The notes below the pieces were generated by a model that saw nothing but the letters and a program-made list of their open reading frames with translations, ran no database searches and was not told where the DNA came from. The position numbers and the translations under genes were made by a program. This document shows positions 32,363 through 40,016 of a stretch of DNA of 45,594 nucleotides, in pieces; the stretch's first letter is position 1; each line of letters opens with the position of its first letter. This stretch comes from Chloroflexi bacterium HGW-Chloroflexi-8 (lineage in GTDB: Bacteria; Chloroflexota; Anaerolineae; Anaerolineales; Anaerolineaceae), in NCBI GenBank assembly GCA_002841995.1, contig PHBS01000008.1:1-45594 (forward strand), in the 5' to 3' direction.

Positions 32363-33230
32363 ATGAAACCAGATTTTTCCATTACAAACGGTGAATTGAA
32401 TGCACCGCGAAATATCGCGATCGGAATTGATGGCAGTATTTACGTTGTGGATAGCGGGAATTCAAGGATTGTAAAATACAACGCGAGGCGCGAGATGCTG
32501 TCATCCTGGGGTAACCGGATACCAGAGGGTCAGTTGCCGCCTGCAGAAGGAACATTTAATGAACCTTGGGGAATTGCATTGGACGATAGCGGTAATGTTC
32601 TGATCGCGGATACCTGGAACCACCGCATCCAGAAATTTGACCGGAAGGTAAGTTCTTGCTTGAGTGGGGGTAATCCGGCCTGGCAAGCGATGGGCTGAAT
32701 CGCTTATGGGGACCGCGCGGCATTGCGGTTGCCCGTGACGGTCGGGTCTATGTCACGGACACTGGTAATAAACGCGTAGTTGTTTTTTCTTCTGATGGCG
32801 AAGCCTTTTTTGAATTTGACTCTGCTGGCGATGCCCAGATGGATGAGCCGGTTGGTATCGCGGTCGGTCATGATGGGAATATTTATATTGCTGACACCTG
32901 AAACCTGAGCGTGGCGGTCTTTTCACCAGATGGAAAATTAGTCTCTAGCTTTATCGTCCAGGGTTGGGATAGTATTTCGTTGGACAATAAACCTTGCCTG
33001 ACGGTAGGGGCAGACAATCGCATCTATATGACCGACCCGGGGGGTTACCGGGTGCTTGTATTCTCACAGACTGGTGAACCTCTGGCCACCATTGGTCAGT
33101 ATGGACCAGAGGAAGGTTCCTTTGGATGACCAAATGGGTTAATTTTGAACCCGGACGGCAGCTTATGGATTGTAGACGCAGGCATAACCAGATTGTTAAG
33201 TACCAGCCAATCTTGCCTTAGCGATCCGAT
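32363..33230 (+). pseudogene. Decayed NHL-repeat protein
   Basis: At least five NHL beta-propeller units can be followed: APRNIAIGIDGSIYVVDSGN, FNEPWGIALDDSGNVLIADT, GPRGIAVARDGRVYVTDTGN, EPVGIAVGHDGNIYIADT and NPDGSLWIVDAG. A frame shift near 32645, an in-frame TGA at 32899-32901 where the repeat expects Trp (DT-W-N), and another at 33127-33129 break the gene. The N-terminal part is missing. In Anaerolineae such repeats often form the tail of membrane glycosyltransferase-like proteins; the parent here cannot be told. Confidence 0.65.
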
Positions 33231-33569
33231 GTACTACAAAACTAGTAATATCCTCTCTTGGCAGTATGTCTCAGTCATCGGAATGATTGGCATTCTAACA
33301 TTATACCGGTTATCCGCCCCTGCCCAGGCAAGAAATGAGCTGAACAACGGTATTACACCAATACAGATTTCCCTTGTGGATGATTTGATTAACCTATCGA
33401 TTTGCCTGTGTTTGCTTTTTCTCCAAAGGTGGACTCGATAAATCGCCTTGCCGATTTGCATACATTTCGGCCAGAACGCCCAAGGTTTGCTGTACTTCAA
33501 TATATAGTGGAAAGTGAAGATAAGGCCTGGACGGTTGCAAAGAAATAAAATATTCAACCAGAAACAATT
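33231..33569 (+). other. Sequence between decayed genes, no supportable gene
   Basis: The frame of the NHL relic continues to about 33441 with a hydrophobic stretch (SWQYVSVIGMIGILTLY) but without recognisable similarity. It may be a membrane segment of the same dead gene. No start signal or repeat was seen. Confidence 0.35.
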
Positions 33570-34267
33570 TTATAGAGGTATGAGGGGAAAAGTACCAACG
33601 CCGGCTCGTTACACATCGAGGCTGCGCAAAATAATTAACTTGTCGATGGGGTTCTCCAAACCGTTCGCGCGGGAGAAACCTTTAAAGAATTCAAGAGTTA
33701 TACGGCATTTCGATTGATGAAATTGTTAATTTTATTGGGAATGATTTTCGAGGAAAAGCGCCAACAGAATTATTAGCCAGGAGTCGGTTTGTTATTCCAG
33801 GAGAGCGAAAACAAATTGTGTGACAGGAACCGTGTTCCAATGTCTTACCAGGTCAAGTGAGAAAATCTCCCGGCTATTATTCTGGGCATCTGTTTATATT
33901 GGTAGTGGATATTTCATCTTGCTCATTTCTCCAATCCTAATTACGCAACTTTATTGGAGTAGACATCTTTGAATTGATGTCGGCACTTATAAGCGCCAGA
34001 CCATTTTTGCGTCCGATTGTGGAACCTACTTTTCTCTGGTTTGGATACAACTGGTTTTGGGAACCTGGTAATCATTGACCATGGCAATGGATACTGGAGC
34101 TTTAAAAGACATAATATTCCCAATCGTAATCGCGAAGGGCAAGGCGTGGTACTAGGTCAGCAAATCGCAGAATCAGGTAGCACTGATATTTCCACTGGGA
34201 ACATATTGATTTCCACATTCGTTTAGATGCCGGTGGATTCCTAAATCCCGCGGATTTCTTACAGTAG
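33570..34267 (+). pseudogene. Decayed LysM / M23 peptidase gene
   Basis: A LysM-like piece (AGETFKE, then after a frame shift YGISIDEIVNFIGNDF and ELLARSRFVIPGERKQIV) is followed by an M23 endopeptidase signature: GFGNLVIIDHGNGYWSF, a partial STG region and, in another frame, HIDFHIRLDAGGFLNPADF ending at TAG 34265-34267. The active-site tail H-x-D-F-H corresponds to the family's HLHFE. In-frame stops and several frame shifts show a dead cell-wall hydrolase. Confidence 0.6.
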
Positions 34268-34520
34268 TTATAGTCAGTGTAGGAGGATAGTTGGAAAACT
34301 AAGGTAATCAATAAGAAGGAATAAAAACTGCGTTTGGCGGTATCATCCGTAACCCGGAGAGTTTTCCATCGGCGATTTATCAGGGTGTCCGAGTGTATTT
34401 TTGCACCATGGTATGACTTAGAGTTTACTAGCAAACCCCAGATGCTTTTATGCGAGGTGAATTAGAGCACCCAACCGAAGAGGATTGAAGGTGTGGAATT
34501 GAGTGACCATTAGCAGCATC
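34268..34520. other. Intergenic region, no supportable gene
   Basis: This lies between the dead M23 gene and the terminator of the SHOCT gene. A minus-strand frame at 34102-34434 overlaps the M23 relic and shows no domain. No repeat or hairpin of note was seen. Confidence 0.35.
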
Positions 34521-34560
34521 AAAAAATCGCAGCCTCAGTTGAAATCGAAAGGCTGCGATG
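34521..34560 (-). terminator. Intrinsic terminator after the SHOCT genes
   Basis: On the minus strand ATCGCAGCC and GGCTGCGAT form a 9-bp stem followed directly by TTTTTG; it begins 20 bp after the stop of the gene at 34580. This is a classic Rho-independent terminator. Confidence 0.85.
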
Positions 34561-34579
34561 ATTTGTTTTCGGTACAGTT

Positions 34580-34798
34580 CTATTGAATGTCTTTCTGCAT
34601 TTGCAGGAATTGTTCCTTTGTGATTTCACCTCTGGCGTATCGCTGTTCAATAATTTCTAAGGCTGAAAGAGGAGCATTCGCATGCTTGTTGCCAACTGAT
34701 TGATTCGATTGGAACAGGCCCCGTACCACTAAAACGGCCAGAACGATCAGTACGACCCAAAATAAGAACATGCCACTCAGCATTCCAAATTCCATCAT
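34580..34798 (-). CDS. Small SHOCT-domain membrane protein (72 aa)
   Basis: A 72-residue protein with one membrane segment (MFLFWVVLIVLAVLVVRGLF) and a C-terminal SHOCT motif (ALEIIEQRYARGEITKEQFLQMQKDI). SHOCT domains are short helical-hairpin modules often found at the ends of membrane or secreted proteins, and are thought to mediate oligomerisation. The gene is 12 bp after another SHOCT protein and is followed by a strong terminator, so the two form one unit behind TAAAG-repeat site 2. Confidence 0.8.
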   Translation of the reverse strand: MMEFGMLSGMFLFWVVLIVLAVLVVRGLFQSNQSVGNKHANAPLSALEIIEQRYARGEITKEQFLQMQKDIQ

Positions 34799-34810
34799 GA
34801 TACACCTACC

Positions 34811-35065
34811 TTAGCGGCCCAGATCCGATAAAATCTGTTGGTATTCTTCCTGGTTAATTTCCCCCTTGGCGTAGCGAGCCTGGGAAATATCTCGGGCCGA
34901 CTGCCCGGTCAAATTTTGGGAAATAGACTGAGCATTATTCCCGCTCATCCGGCGAACCACCCACACAACCAATAATACTAGCCCAATGATTACAGCGATA
35001 GTAATCACCAGACCCAGGATCATTCCGATCCAACCCATCCCACCATTTCCAAAATTACCCATCAT
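34811..35065 (-). CDS. SHOCT-domain membrane protein with Gly/Met-rich N-terminus (84 aa)
   Basis: An 84-residue protein: MMGNFGNGGMGWIGMILGL, a membrane segment continuing VITIAVIIGLVLLVVWVV, and a C-terminal SHOCT motif (ARDISQARYAKGEINQEEYQQIL). ATG 35065 is chosen because AAGGA precedes it and because the longer frame from 35167 would cover the TAAAG-repeat operator. It lies directly downstream of that operator and upstream of a second SHOCT gene. Confidence 0.8.
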   Translation of the reverse strand: MMGNFGNGGMGWIGMILGLVITIAVIIGLVLLVVWVVRRMSGNNAQSISQNLTGQSARDISQARYAKGEINQEEYQQILSDLGR

Positions 35066-35148
35066 AGTGTTCCATCCTTTTTCCGGATCTAATCCGTTGT
35101 TCAAATTGTATTTTCTTGTTCTTACTTTTAAATGATAACTTAGCAGGG

Positions 35149-35186
35149 TAAAGTATCTTTGAAGCAAATGTAAAGCTTTGATGAAG
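35149..35186. promoter_or_regulatory. Four direct repeats at 11-bp spacing, site 2
   Basis: TAAAG (35149), TGAAG (35160), TAAAG (35171) and TGAAG (35182) are spaced exactly 11 bp apart, 84 bp upstream of the SHOCT gene at 34811-35065. The spacers are also similar to those of site 3. Confidence 0.7.
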
Positions 35187-35209
35187 ATATTCGTAAAAGC
35201 AAAAATGGA

Positions 35210-36355
35210 TTATCCAGCCGCCGGGAGCGTAAAATGAAATGAGCTGCCTTTACCTTCGCCTGCGCTTTCTGCCCAGATGCGGCCATGGTGCGCCTTGACA
35301 AGCGCTTGCGCAATAGTCAATCCAATCCCGCTTCCCCCGCTGGCGCGCGTTCTGGATTTATCCGTGCGGTAAAAGCGATTGAAAATGAAGGGCAGATGAT
35401 CCAGAGCGATGCCGATGCCGGTATCCGAAATGGAGATGAGAATCTCGGATTTGTCCCTGGCAGCTTGGATTGATACCTTTCCACCACTCGGCGTATATTG
35501 CAATGCGTTTCCGACCAAATTAGTCAGCACTTGAAGAATCCGATCTTTGTCAACCATGATATTCGGGAGATGTGGTTCCACTTGCGTTTCAAGCTGGATA
35601 CCTTTATCCTCAAACTGATGCCAAAGATTTCCCCTGATGGTTTCGATGAGGCCAGAAAGTGAGACTGATACGGGCTTTAGTTGGAATGCCCCAGCTTCCA
35701 TCCGGCTAAGCTCCTGCAAATCGTTTACCAAACGCTGCAGGCGATCGATTTCTGTGTGGACTTGCTGGTAGGTGTTCGGCTCTGCTGCCAGAACTCCGTC
35801 CATCAATCCTTCCAAATAGCCTTTGATTGCCGCAAGAGGTGTGCGCAGTTCGTGGGTTACATCGCCAATCAACTGCCGGCGCATGGTTTCTGTCTTTTCG
35901 AGCTTGTCAGCCATCTGATTGAAGCTCAATGCCAATTGGTCCAATTCATCCAATTGATTTGGCTGCTCGCCCCTCGAGACTGTGAGCCTTTCTTCGTATT
36001 CTCCTTCCGCGATTCGGTGGCTAAGCTTCATCATGCGCTGAACAGGGGTGACGACCTGACGGCTGATGAAAAAACTGGCGAGCACTGATGCGATCAAAGC
36101 CGCAATTGCAGCCAGGGAAAGTGCCTCTTTGACAGATGCAGTATAGTTGGTGAATAATTCCATCTCCATTAGTTGGGCGTCATTTCCCATCATATCCCCA
36201 CCGGAGATCATTGCGCCCATCCCAGTCATATGTCGATCGAAAGCGGCTGGAATGGATAAACTGGTAGCAGTGGCGAGAACAACGACACCAACCAGAACGA
36301 CCACCACGTACGAAAAGAATACTTTCCACGCGAGATGTGTGCGTAGTAGTTTCAT
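35210..36355 (-). CDS. Sensor histidine kinase (HAMP, HisKA, HATPase)
   Basis: A 381-residue kinase. Two membrane segments (about 10-30 and 77-97) enclose a short loop that contains Met-rich residues (HMTGMGAMISGGDMMGNDAQLMEMELF), a possible metal-sensing patch. HAMP follows (RQVVTPVQRMMKLSHRIAEG), then HisKA with DVTHELRTPLAAIKGYLEG (His about 168) and HATPase boxes NLVGNALQYTPSGGK, SISDTGIGI and GGSGIGLTIAQALV. It is 12 bp after the OmpR-type regulator gene; the pair resembles BaeSR/CusSR-like systems. The Met-rich loop suggests that copper or silver is sensed, which is an inference. Confidence 0.9.
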   Translation of the reverse strand: MKLLRTHLAWKVFFSYVVVVLVGVVVLATATSLSIPAAFDRHMTGMGAMISGGDMMGNDAQLMEMELFTNYTASVKEALSLAAIAALIASVLASFFISRQVVTPVQRMMKLSHRIAEGEYEERLTVSRGEQPNQLDELDQLALSFNQMADKLEKTETMRRQLIGDVTHELRTPLAAIKGYLEGLMDGVLAAEPNTYQQVHTEIDRLQRLVNDLQELSRMEAGAFQLKPVSVSLSGLIETIRGNLWHQFEDKGIQLETQVEPHLPNIMVDKDRILQVLTNLVGNALQYTPSGGKVSIQAARDKSEILISISDTGIGIALDHLPFIFNRFYRTDKSRTRASGGSGIGLTIAQALVKAHHGRIWAESAGEGKGSSFHFTLPAAG

Positions 36356-36366
36356 TATAAATTCAC

Positions 36367-37050
36367 CTACTTGTCTTCGAACCTATAGCCAACCCCACGA
36401 AGGGTTTCGATATAGTGGTCTTCTCCTAATTTCTGGCGGATATGACCAATGTGAACATCCACTACCCGGGTGTCGCCATAATAGTCATATCCCCAGGCTT
36501 TTTCCAACAACTGTTCCCGGCTCAGTACCATGCTATGATGCCGTGCAAGAGCAACCAACAGGTCGAACTCTACTGAGGTCAGCTCAATTATGCGCTCCTC
36601 CACCCGCACTCGGCGTGCAGAGAGGTCAATTTGAAGGTGGGCGAAATTGAGCATGGCTGGCTCATTTGCATCTGGGAGCGGGCTTTGCATCCGTCTCAGG
36701 GCGGCCTTGATCCGGGCGATCAATTCACGTGGACTGAAAGGTTTGGTCAGGTAGTCATCTGCGCCAACGGAGAGGCCAATGATTTTATCGATCTCCTCTG
36801 TTCGCGCCGTGAGCATGATCACATAAACATTCGACGCGCGCCGCAGGTTTGCTAGAATCTCAATCCCATCCATACCGGGTAGCATCACATCCAGGATAAT
36901 CACATCCGGTTTGAATGAACGGGCGGAAGCGAGACCGGATGGTCCATCCATAGCAGACTGGTATTCATAGCCCTCTGTTTTCAAATATGCAGTTACGACA
37001 TTGTGAATCGAAGGTTCATCGTCAATCAGGAGTATCTTTGCTACTGGCAT
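36367..37050 (-). CDS. OmpR/PhoB-family response regulator
   Basis: A 227-residue regulator. Receiver (about 4-115): ILLIDDEPSIHNVVTAYL, phospho-Asp in DVIILDVMLPGMDG, then VIMLTARTEEIDK and DDYLTKPFSPRELIARI. Winged-helix effector domain (about 130-226): VRVEERIIELTSVEFDLLVA, LLEKAWGYDYYGDTRVVDVH and ETLRGVGYRF. It is the natural candidate to bind the 11-bp-spaced TAAAG repeats found upstream of three Met-rich or SHOCT genes here, one of them next to this operon. It precedes its kinase by 12 bp. Confidence 0.9.
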   Translation of the reverse strand: MPVAKILLIDDEPSIHNVVTAYLKTEGYEYQSAMDGPSGLASARSFKPDVIILDVMLPGMDGIEILANLRRASNVYVIMLTARTEEIDKIIGLSVGADDYLTKPFSPRELIARIKAALRRMQSPLPDANEPAMLNFAHLQIDLSARRVRVEERIIELTSVEFDLLVALARHHSMVLSREQLLEKAWGYDYYGDTRVVDVHIGHIRQKLGEDHYIETLRGVGYRFEDK

Positions 37051-37096
37051 ATTTGATTCCTTTTGAATAGGTTTGTTAATCTATTTTACACATAAA

Positions 37097-37124
37097 CAGG
37101 GACCGGCGGAACGGACGATCCCTG
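37097..37124 (-). terminator. Possible terminator between the Met-rich PepSY-like gene and the regulator gene
   Basis: CAGGGATCG and CGGTCCCTG (minus strand) pair over nine positions with one G-U, followed by TTTATG. The short U-tract makes it a weak terminator; partial readthrough would couple the regulator genes to the upstream promoter. Confidence 0.45.
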
Positions 37125-37146
37125 AAGTTGGGCAAGTTAGATGTGA

Positions 37147-37938
37147 TTACTCAAACATTTCAATAAAAGTTCCATGCCAGGAGTGGAGGAAGACCTGCCC
37201 GCTGAAGCCGTTTACGCTGAGCATCCCAGTCGGCTGACCATCTTTCATAATATCGATAGTATAGTAGCCATAGAACGGATCGGCATCTTCGGCAGTCTTA
37301 TAGCCGGGGTACTGCTGATCCAGGTACTGCTGTGCAGCTTGAAGCGCTTGTTCCGGGATTACGGTCATGGTTGCCGAGACAGCACCGGGGTCGGTGTTAT
37401 AACCGCCCATCATGCCGCGGCTGCCCATCATTCCACCAGTACCACCCATCATCCCATTCCCGCTCATTTGACCGTATTTCAGATTCCACATCATGTTGGG
37501 ACCATATTCTGGGAAAACGGATAGGCTGAAGGGATCAACCAGTAATTCCAATGCGCCGATACCAGTGCTTTTTTCGGTGATGCGGGCATAGGCGTTGTTA
37601 TCGAAGATCATGATTTCTTTGAGGTCAAGATCGGAATTGTTCAGGCCTTTCAAATAACTATCCACAGCCTCCTTGGCCTGATCAATCGTGAGCGGCGGCG
37701 TGTTGGCCGCGCTACCATTGGTATACCCACCCATCATTCCGTTGCCACCCATCATGTTCTGGCTATTCCTCATATTCGAATAGCCTTGATAGGTGAAATT
37801 CCGTCCCATCATGGTAAAGGGACCAAAATTGGTTGACCCATAATTCGAACTTCCAACGAGCAAGCCTGCTCCAAAAATCAGAGCGCTAAGGATGAGCCCT
37901 GCAATAACTACTAACGCTATACCTATAGATTTATTCAT
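37147..37938 (-). CDS. Secreted Met/Asn-rich protein with PepSY-like domains
   Basis: A 263-residue protein with an N-terminal signal anchor (about 5-27). Met-rich stretches (NSQNMMGGNGMMGGYTNGS and GNGMMGGTGGMMGSRGMMGG) resemble Cu(I)-binding linkers and the repeat protein at 6124-6798. Between and after them lie two alpha-beta units: PPLTIDQAKEAVDSYLKGLN with YARITEKSTGIGALELLVDP, and PEQALQAAQQYLDQQYPGYK with YYTIDIMKDGQPTGMLSVNG, both PepSY-like. It is preceded by TAAAG-repeat site 3 (62 bp upstream) and followed by the regulator-kinase pair, so it is probably controlled by that pair. Likely extracytoplasmic copper binding. Confidence 0.8.
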   Translation of the reverse strand: MNKSIGIALVVIAGLILSALIFGAGLLVGSSNYGSTNFGPFTMMGRNFTYQGYSNMRNSQNMMGGNGMMGGYTNGSAANTPPLTIDQAKEAVDSYLKGLNNSDLDLKEIMIFDNNAYARITEKSTGIGALELLVDPFSLSVFPEYGPNMMWNLKYGQMSGNGMMGGTGGMMGSRGMMGGYNTDPGAVSATMTVIPEQALQAAQQYLDQQYPGYKTAEDADPFYGYYTIDIMKDGQPTGMLSVNGFSGQVFLHSWHGTFIEMFE

Positions 37939-37999
37939 CAGTAATTTCTCCTAATCATGCTAGTTTTCAACTTTACATCCCCAGTATACTGGTCGAGGG

Positions 38000-38037
38000 T
38001 AAAGTGAACGTGAAGCATATCTAAAGCTTTTGTAAAG
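38000..38037. promoter_or_regulatory. Four direct repeats at 11-bp spacing, site 3
   Basis: TAAAG (38000), TGAAG (38011), TAAAG (38022) and TAAAG (38033) at exact 11-bp steps, 62 bp upstream of the Met-rich PepSY-like gene. This is the clearest of the three operators. Confidence 0.7.
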
Positions 38038-38057
38038 ATCTGAGCTCAGTATGAAAA

Positions 38058-38094
38058 CGTGGTTCAACAAGTCTTTCGACATTGTTGAACCACG
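38058..38094 (-). terminator. Intrinsic terminator after the HMA-domain gene
   Basis: A perfect 13-bp stem CGTGGTTCAACAA / TTGTTGAACCACG with an 11-base loop is followed on the minus strand by TTTTC, about 50 bp after the stop of the gene at 38145. Confidence 0.8.
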
Positions 38095-38144
38095 TCTCGA
38101 TGCCCCGAAGAGTGACCTGAGGAAAAGAGTACGGCGAGCGCTTG

Positions 38145-38441
38145 TTATTCAATCAACATTGCGGAATAACTATGAACACCATCGCCACCTGCCTTTGAGA
38201 CGATTTCTACAAAGTTGGCCGGTCGGATCAGGTCTGGGTTAAAGGTTACCTCCCCCAAACCATCGGCGTGATCGATGATAGCATCCGTCACACCGATTGA
38301 ATTGATCAGCGCATTCCTTACCCGGGTGGCACAGTTAGGACAGTTTAGTCCGGATATAGACAGATACGCATGCTGCTTCTTGTGGTTTTCCTCTTCGGAA
38401 ATTATTCTTTGGACCAGTTTGATTTTACAGGGATCATTCAT
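38145..38441 (-). CDS. HMA-domain copper-chaperone-like protein
   Basis: A 98-residue protein. After a short polar N-terminus it is one heavy-metal-associated domain: HAYLSISGLNCPNCATRVRN with the metal-binding CxxC (Cys34 and Cys37), a helix, and EVTFNPDLIRPANFVEIVSK. Such proteins carry Cu(I) or Hg(II) to P-type ATPases. It stands alone, divergent from the CCAHH operon, ends in a strong terminator, and has a 14-bp inverted repeat in its 5' leader. Palindrome H in the shared intergenic region might also act on it at 152 bp. Confidence 0.85.
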   Translation of the reverse strand: MNDPCKIKLVQRIISEEENHKKQHAYLSISGLNCPNCATRVRNALINSIGVTDAIIDHADGLGEVTFNPDLIRPANFVEIVSKAGGDGVHSYSAMLIE

Positions 38442-38472
38442 AGATTCTATCCTTTCATAAATTACCGCTCAA

Positions 38473-38512
38473 AGAGTGCCATCCATATATTCCCAGAGAT
38501 GGATGGCACTCT
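38473..38512. repeat. Perfect 14-bp inverted repeat upstream of the HMA gene
   Basis: AGAGTGCCATCCAT and ATGGATGGCACTCT are separated by 12 bases, about 32-71 bp before the HMA start codon. In RNA it would form a strong leader hairpin. There is no good U-tract, so it may be an operator, a stability element or the end of a transcript from the opposite strand. Confidence 0.65.
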
Positions 38513-38592
38513 CTTCACGAAGGAGGAGAAGAATAATCAAATCATATTCGGATAAAAACATCATCAAAAGCGTTATCCTGCCCAAATTCCGA

Positions 38593-38608
38593 TAGGCTTT
38601 ATTGCTTA
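38593..38608. promoter_or_regulatory. 16-bp palindrome site H, upstream of the CCAHH operon
   Basis: TAGGCTTTATTGCTTA lies 89 bp before the start at 38697 on the plus strand, the only strong site serving a plus-strand operon. It differs from site E by only three bases. Confidence 0.65.
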
Positions 38609-38696
38609 GACGAAATCGGGCGACTCGGCGCATGACATTCTCATCACGACTTCGTATGATTCTAAGAAATCGTTCTTATCGTTATTCGAGTATGTA

Positions 38697-39233
38697 ATGG
38701 AAAACACTTCGATCTTCAAACAAAAAAGAATCTTTCTACCTTTCAGCACCGGCTTATTAGGCGCAATATCGCTCATAACAATCTACTTTGGGATTGTCTC
38801 GTGGGCTGAGAGCCCGGCTCACGCAGCGGAGTTCTTTTGGCAGGATCGTTGGATTGTTCTCCCAATTATTATCGGGTTTGGGGTGCAGGCTGCCTTGTAT
38901 ACCATCCTGAAATTGAGATTGTATTTGCCGGTAACAAAGATAGGACCAGATGGATTGTCGCGCTTTCCAGCCACAGGAACCAGTATAGGCGCCAGCGGAA
39001 CTACCTCGACTGTGGCGATGGTGGCTTGTTGCGCACACCATATTACGGATGTACTGCCGATCCTGGGATTGACGGCAGCAGCTACTTTCCTGGCAAATTA
39101 CCGCCTACTCTTTATGTGGGTAGGCCTGGGCACAACCCTTCTAGGCATCAGCTATATGGTCCATCTTATCATTCGCGAAAGGCGAAGAGCAATGCCATTA
39201 CTATTTGATGCCCTCCTTGCAAAGGAATTATGA
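38697..39233 (+). CDS. Membrane protein with CCAHH motif
   Basis: A 178-residue protein with about four or five membrane segments: LPFSTGLLGAISLITIYFGI, IVLPIIIGFGVQAALYTIL, a third containing VAMVACCAHHITDVLPILGL, and LLFMWVGLGTTLLGISYMVH. The paired Cys and paired His (CCAHH, about residues 111-115) inside the membrane are striking, are preceded by a Ser/Thr-rich loop, and could bind or transport a soft metal. No characterised family is recognised. It is first in a five-gene plus-strand operon (overlap of 4 bp with the next gene) and follows palindrome H by 89 bp. Confidence 0.7.
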   Translation: MENTSIFKQKRIFLPFSTGLLGAISLITIYFGIVSWAESPAHAAEFFWQDRWIVLPIIIGFGVQAALYTILKLRLYLPVTKIGPDGLSRFPATGTSIGASGTTSTVAMVACCAHHITDVLPILGLTAAATFLANYRLLFMWVGLGTTLLGISYMVHLIIRERRRAMPLLFDALLAKEL

Positions 39234-39775
39234 TGAAATTTCGTTCAATTGTTGTTATCGTTACGATTGGTGCGTTTTTACTCACTGCCTGTAACGGGCA
39301 AAACCCATCGCAGGCTCTAACGGCTGAATCAACCATTCAATACGAGCCAGCCCAGTCTGAACCAACGACTGGTCCTACCCAAGGAATGGTCACAACCCTG
39401 GAAGTAGAGGTTCCTGCTAATCTTACAAAATCAGACGCTCAAGGCGCTGTGACAATGGAGATTACACCGACCAATCTAGAAAATCCCGGCGATGCCGTGA
39501 TCTTTGATGTCTTAATGGATACCCATTCGGTCGATCTCAGCATGGATCTTGCTCTACTCGCTGTTCTTTCCACGGATACCGGAAAAACCGTTCAGGCAAC
39601 CTTATGGGACGCACCGCGGGGTGGTCACCACGTGGAAGGGAAGCTTTCATTCCAATCTACTAAAGATGGATCTGATTTGCTAGACGGCGCGAAGAGCGTC
39701 ACAATCACCATTTCTAATGTGGATGCGCCAACTCGTATCTTTATCTGGTCTATATCAGGAGTTTCGGGAGGATAG
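39230..39775 (+). CDS. Lipoprotein of unknown function
   Basis: A 181-residue lipoprotein (lipobox LLTAC, Cys about 21). After a Ser/Thr/Pro-rich linker the C-terminal domain (about 70-180) is all-beta: VTMEITPTNLENPGDAVIF, VLMDTHSVDLSMDLALLAV, then GGHHVEGKLSF and SVTITISNVDAPTRIFIW. The layout is reminiscent of small beta-sandwich copper carriers, with a HH pair in GGHHVEG, but no named family is certain. It overlaps the CCAHH gene by 4 bp (ATGA) and is 1 bp before the DUF2933-like gene. Confidence 0.65.
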   Translation: MMKFRSIVVIVTIGAFLLTACNGQNPSQALTAESTIQYEPAQSEPTTGPTQGMVTTLEVEVPANLTKSDAQGAVTMEITPTNLENPGDAVIFDVLMDTHSVDLSMDLALLAVLSTDTGKTVQATLWDAPRGGHHVEGKLSFQSTKDGSDLLDGAKSVTITISNVDAPTRIFIWSISGVSGG

Positions 39776-39776
39776 A

Positions 39777-40013
39777 ATGTCCAAAAAGCATGGCCTTATC
39801 ATGATTGCTTGCTGCTTGATCGCCTTAGGCGCAGCAGCTGCTGTCTTATTTTTCAAAGTTCCAATCAATAACATGTTCATTATACTGATGTTTTTGCTGT
39901 GTCCTCTATCACATCTCATGATGATGGGTATGATGAAGAAGAATGGGCATGAGCACCTTCAATCTACTGACAATTCCTCTGTGTCTTTGCCAAAAAGCCA
40001 GGAAAAAGTCTAG
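39777..40013 (+). CDS. DUF2933-like small membrane protein
   Basis: A 78-residue protein with two membrane segments (LIMIACCLIALGAAAAVLFF and NNMFIILMFLLCPLSHLMMM) and a short His-containing tail (KKNGHEHLQS). The LLCPLSHLMMMGMM stretch matches the DUF2933 pattern of a Cys-Pro-x-x-H at the membrane surface. Family members are often encoded with copper resistance genes. A GGGAGG ribosome site lies just upstream of ATG 39777. It is third in the operon, 1 bp after the lipoprotein and 3 bp before the DUF1573 gene. Confidence 0.7.
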   Translation: MSKKHGLIMIACCLIALGAAAAVLFFKVPINNMFIILMFLLCPLSHLMMMGMMKKNGHEHLQSTDNSSVSLPKSQEKV

Positions 40014-40016
40014 AAG

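Noticed and set aside
32899-32901. In-frame TGA in the NHL-repeat frame as a third selenocysteine codon
   Set aside because: It falls where the repeat expects Trp (DT-W-N), no suitable hairpin follows, and the same gene has a frame shift and another stop. Decay is the better explanation.
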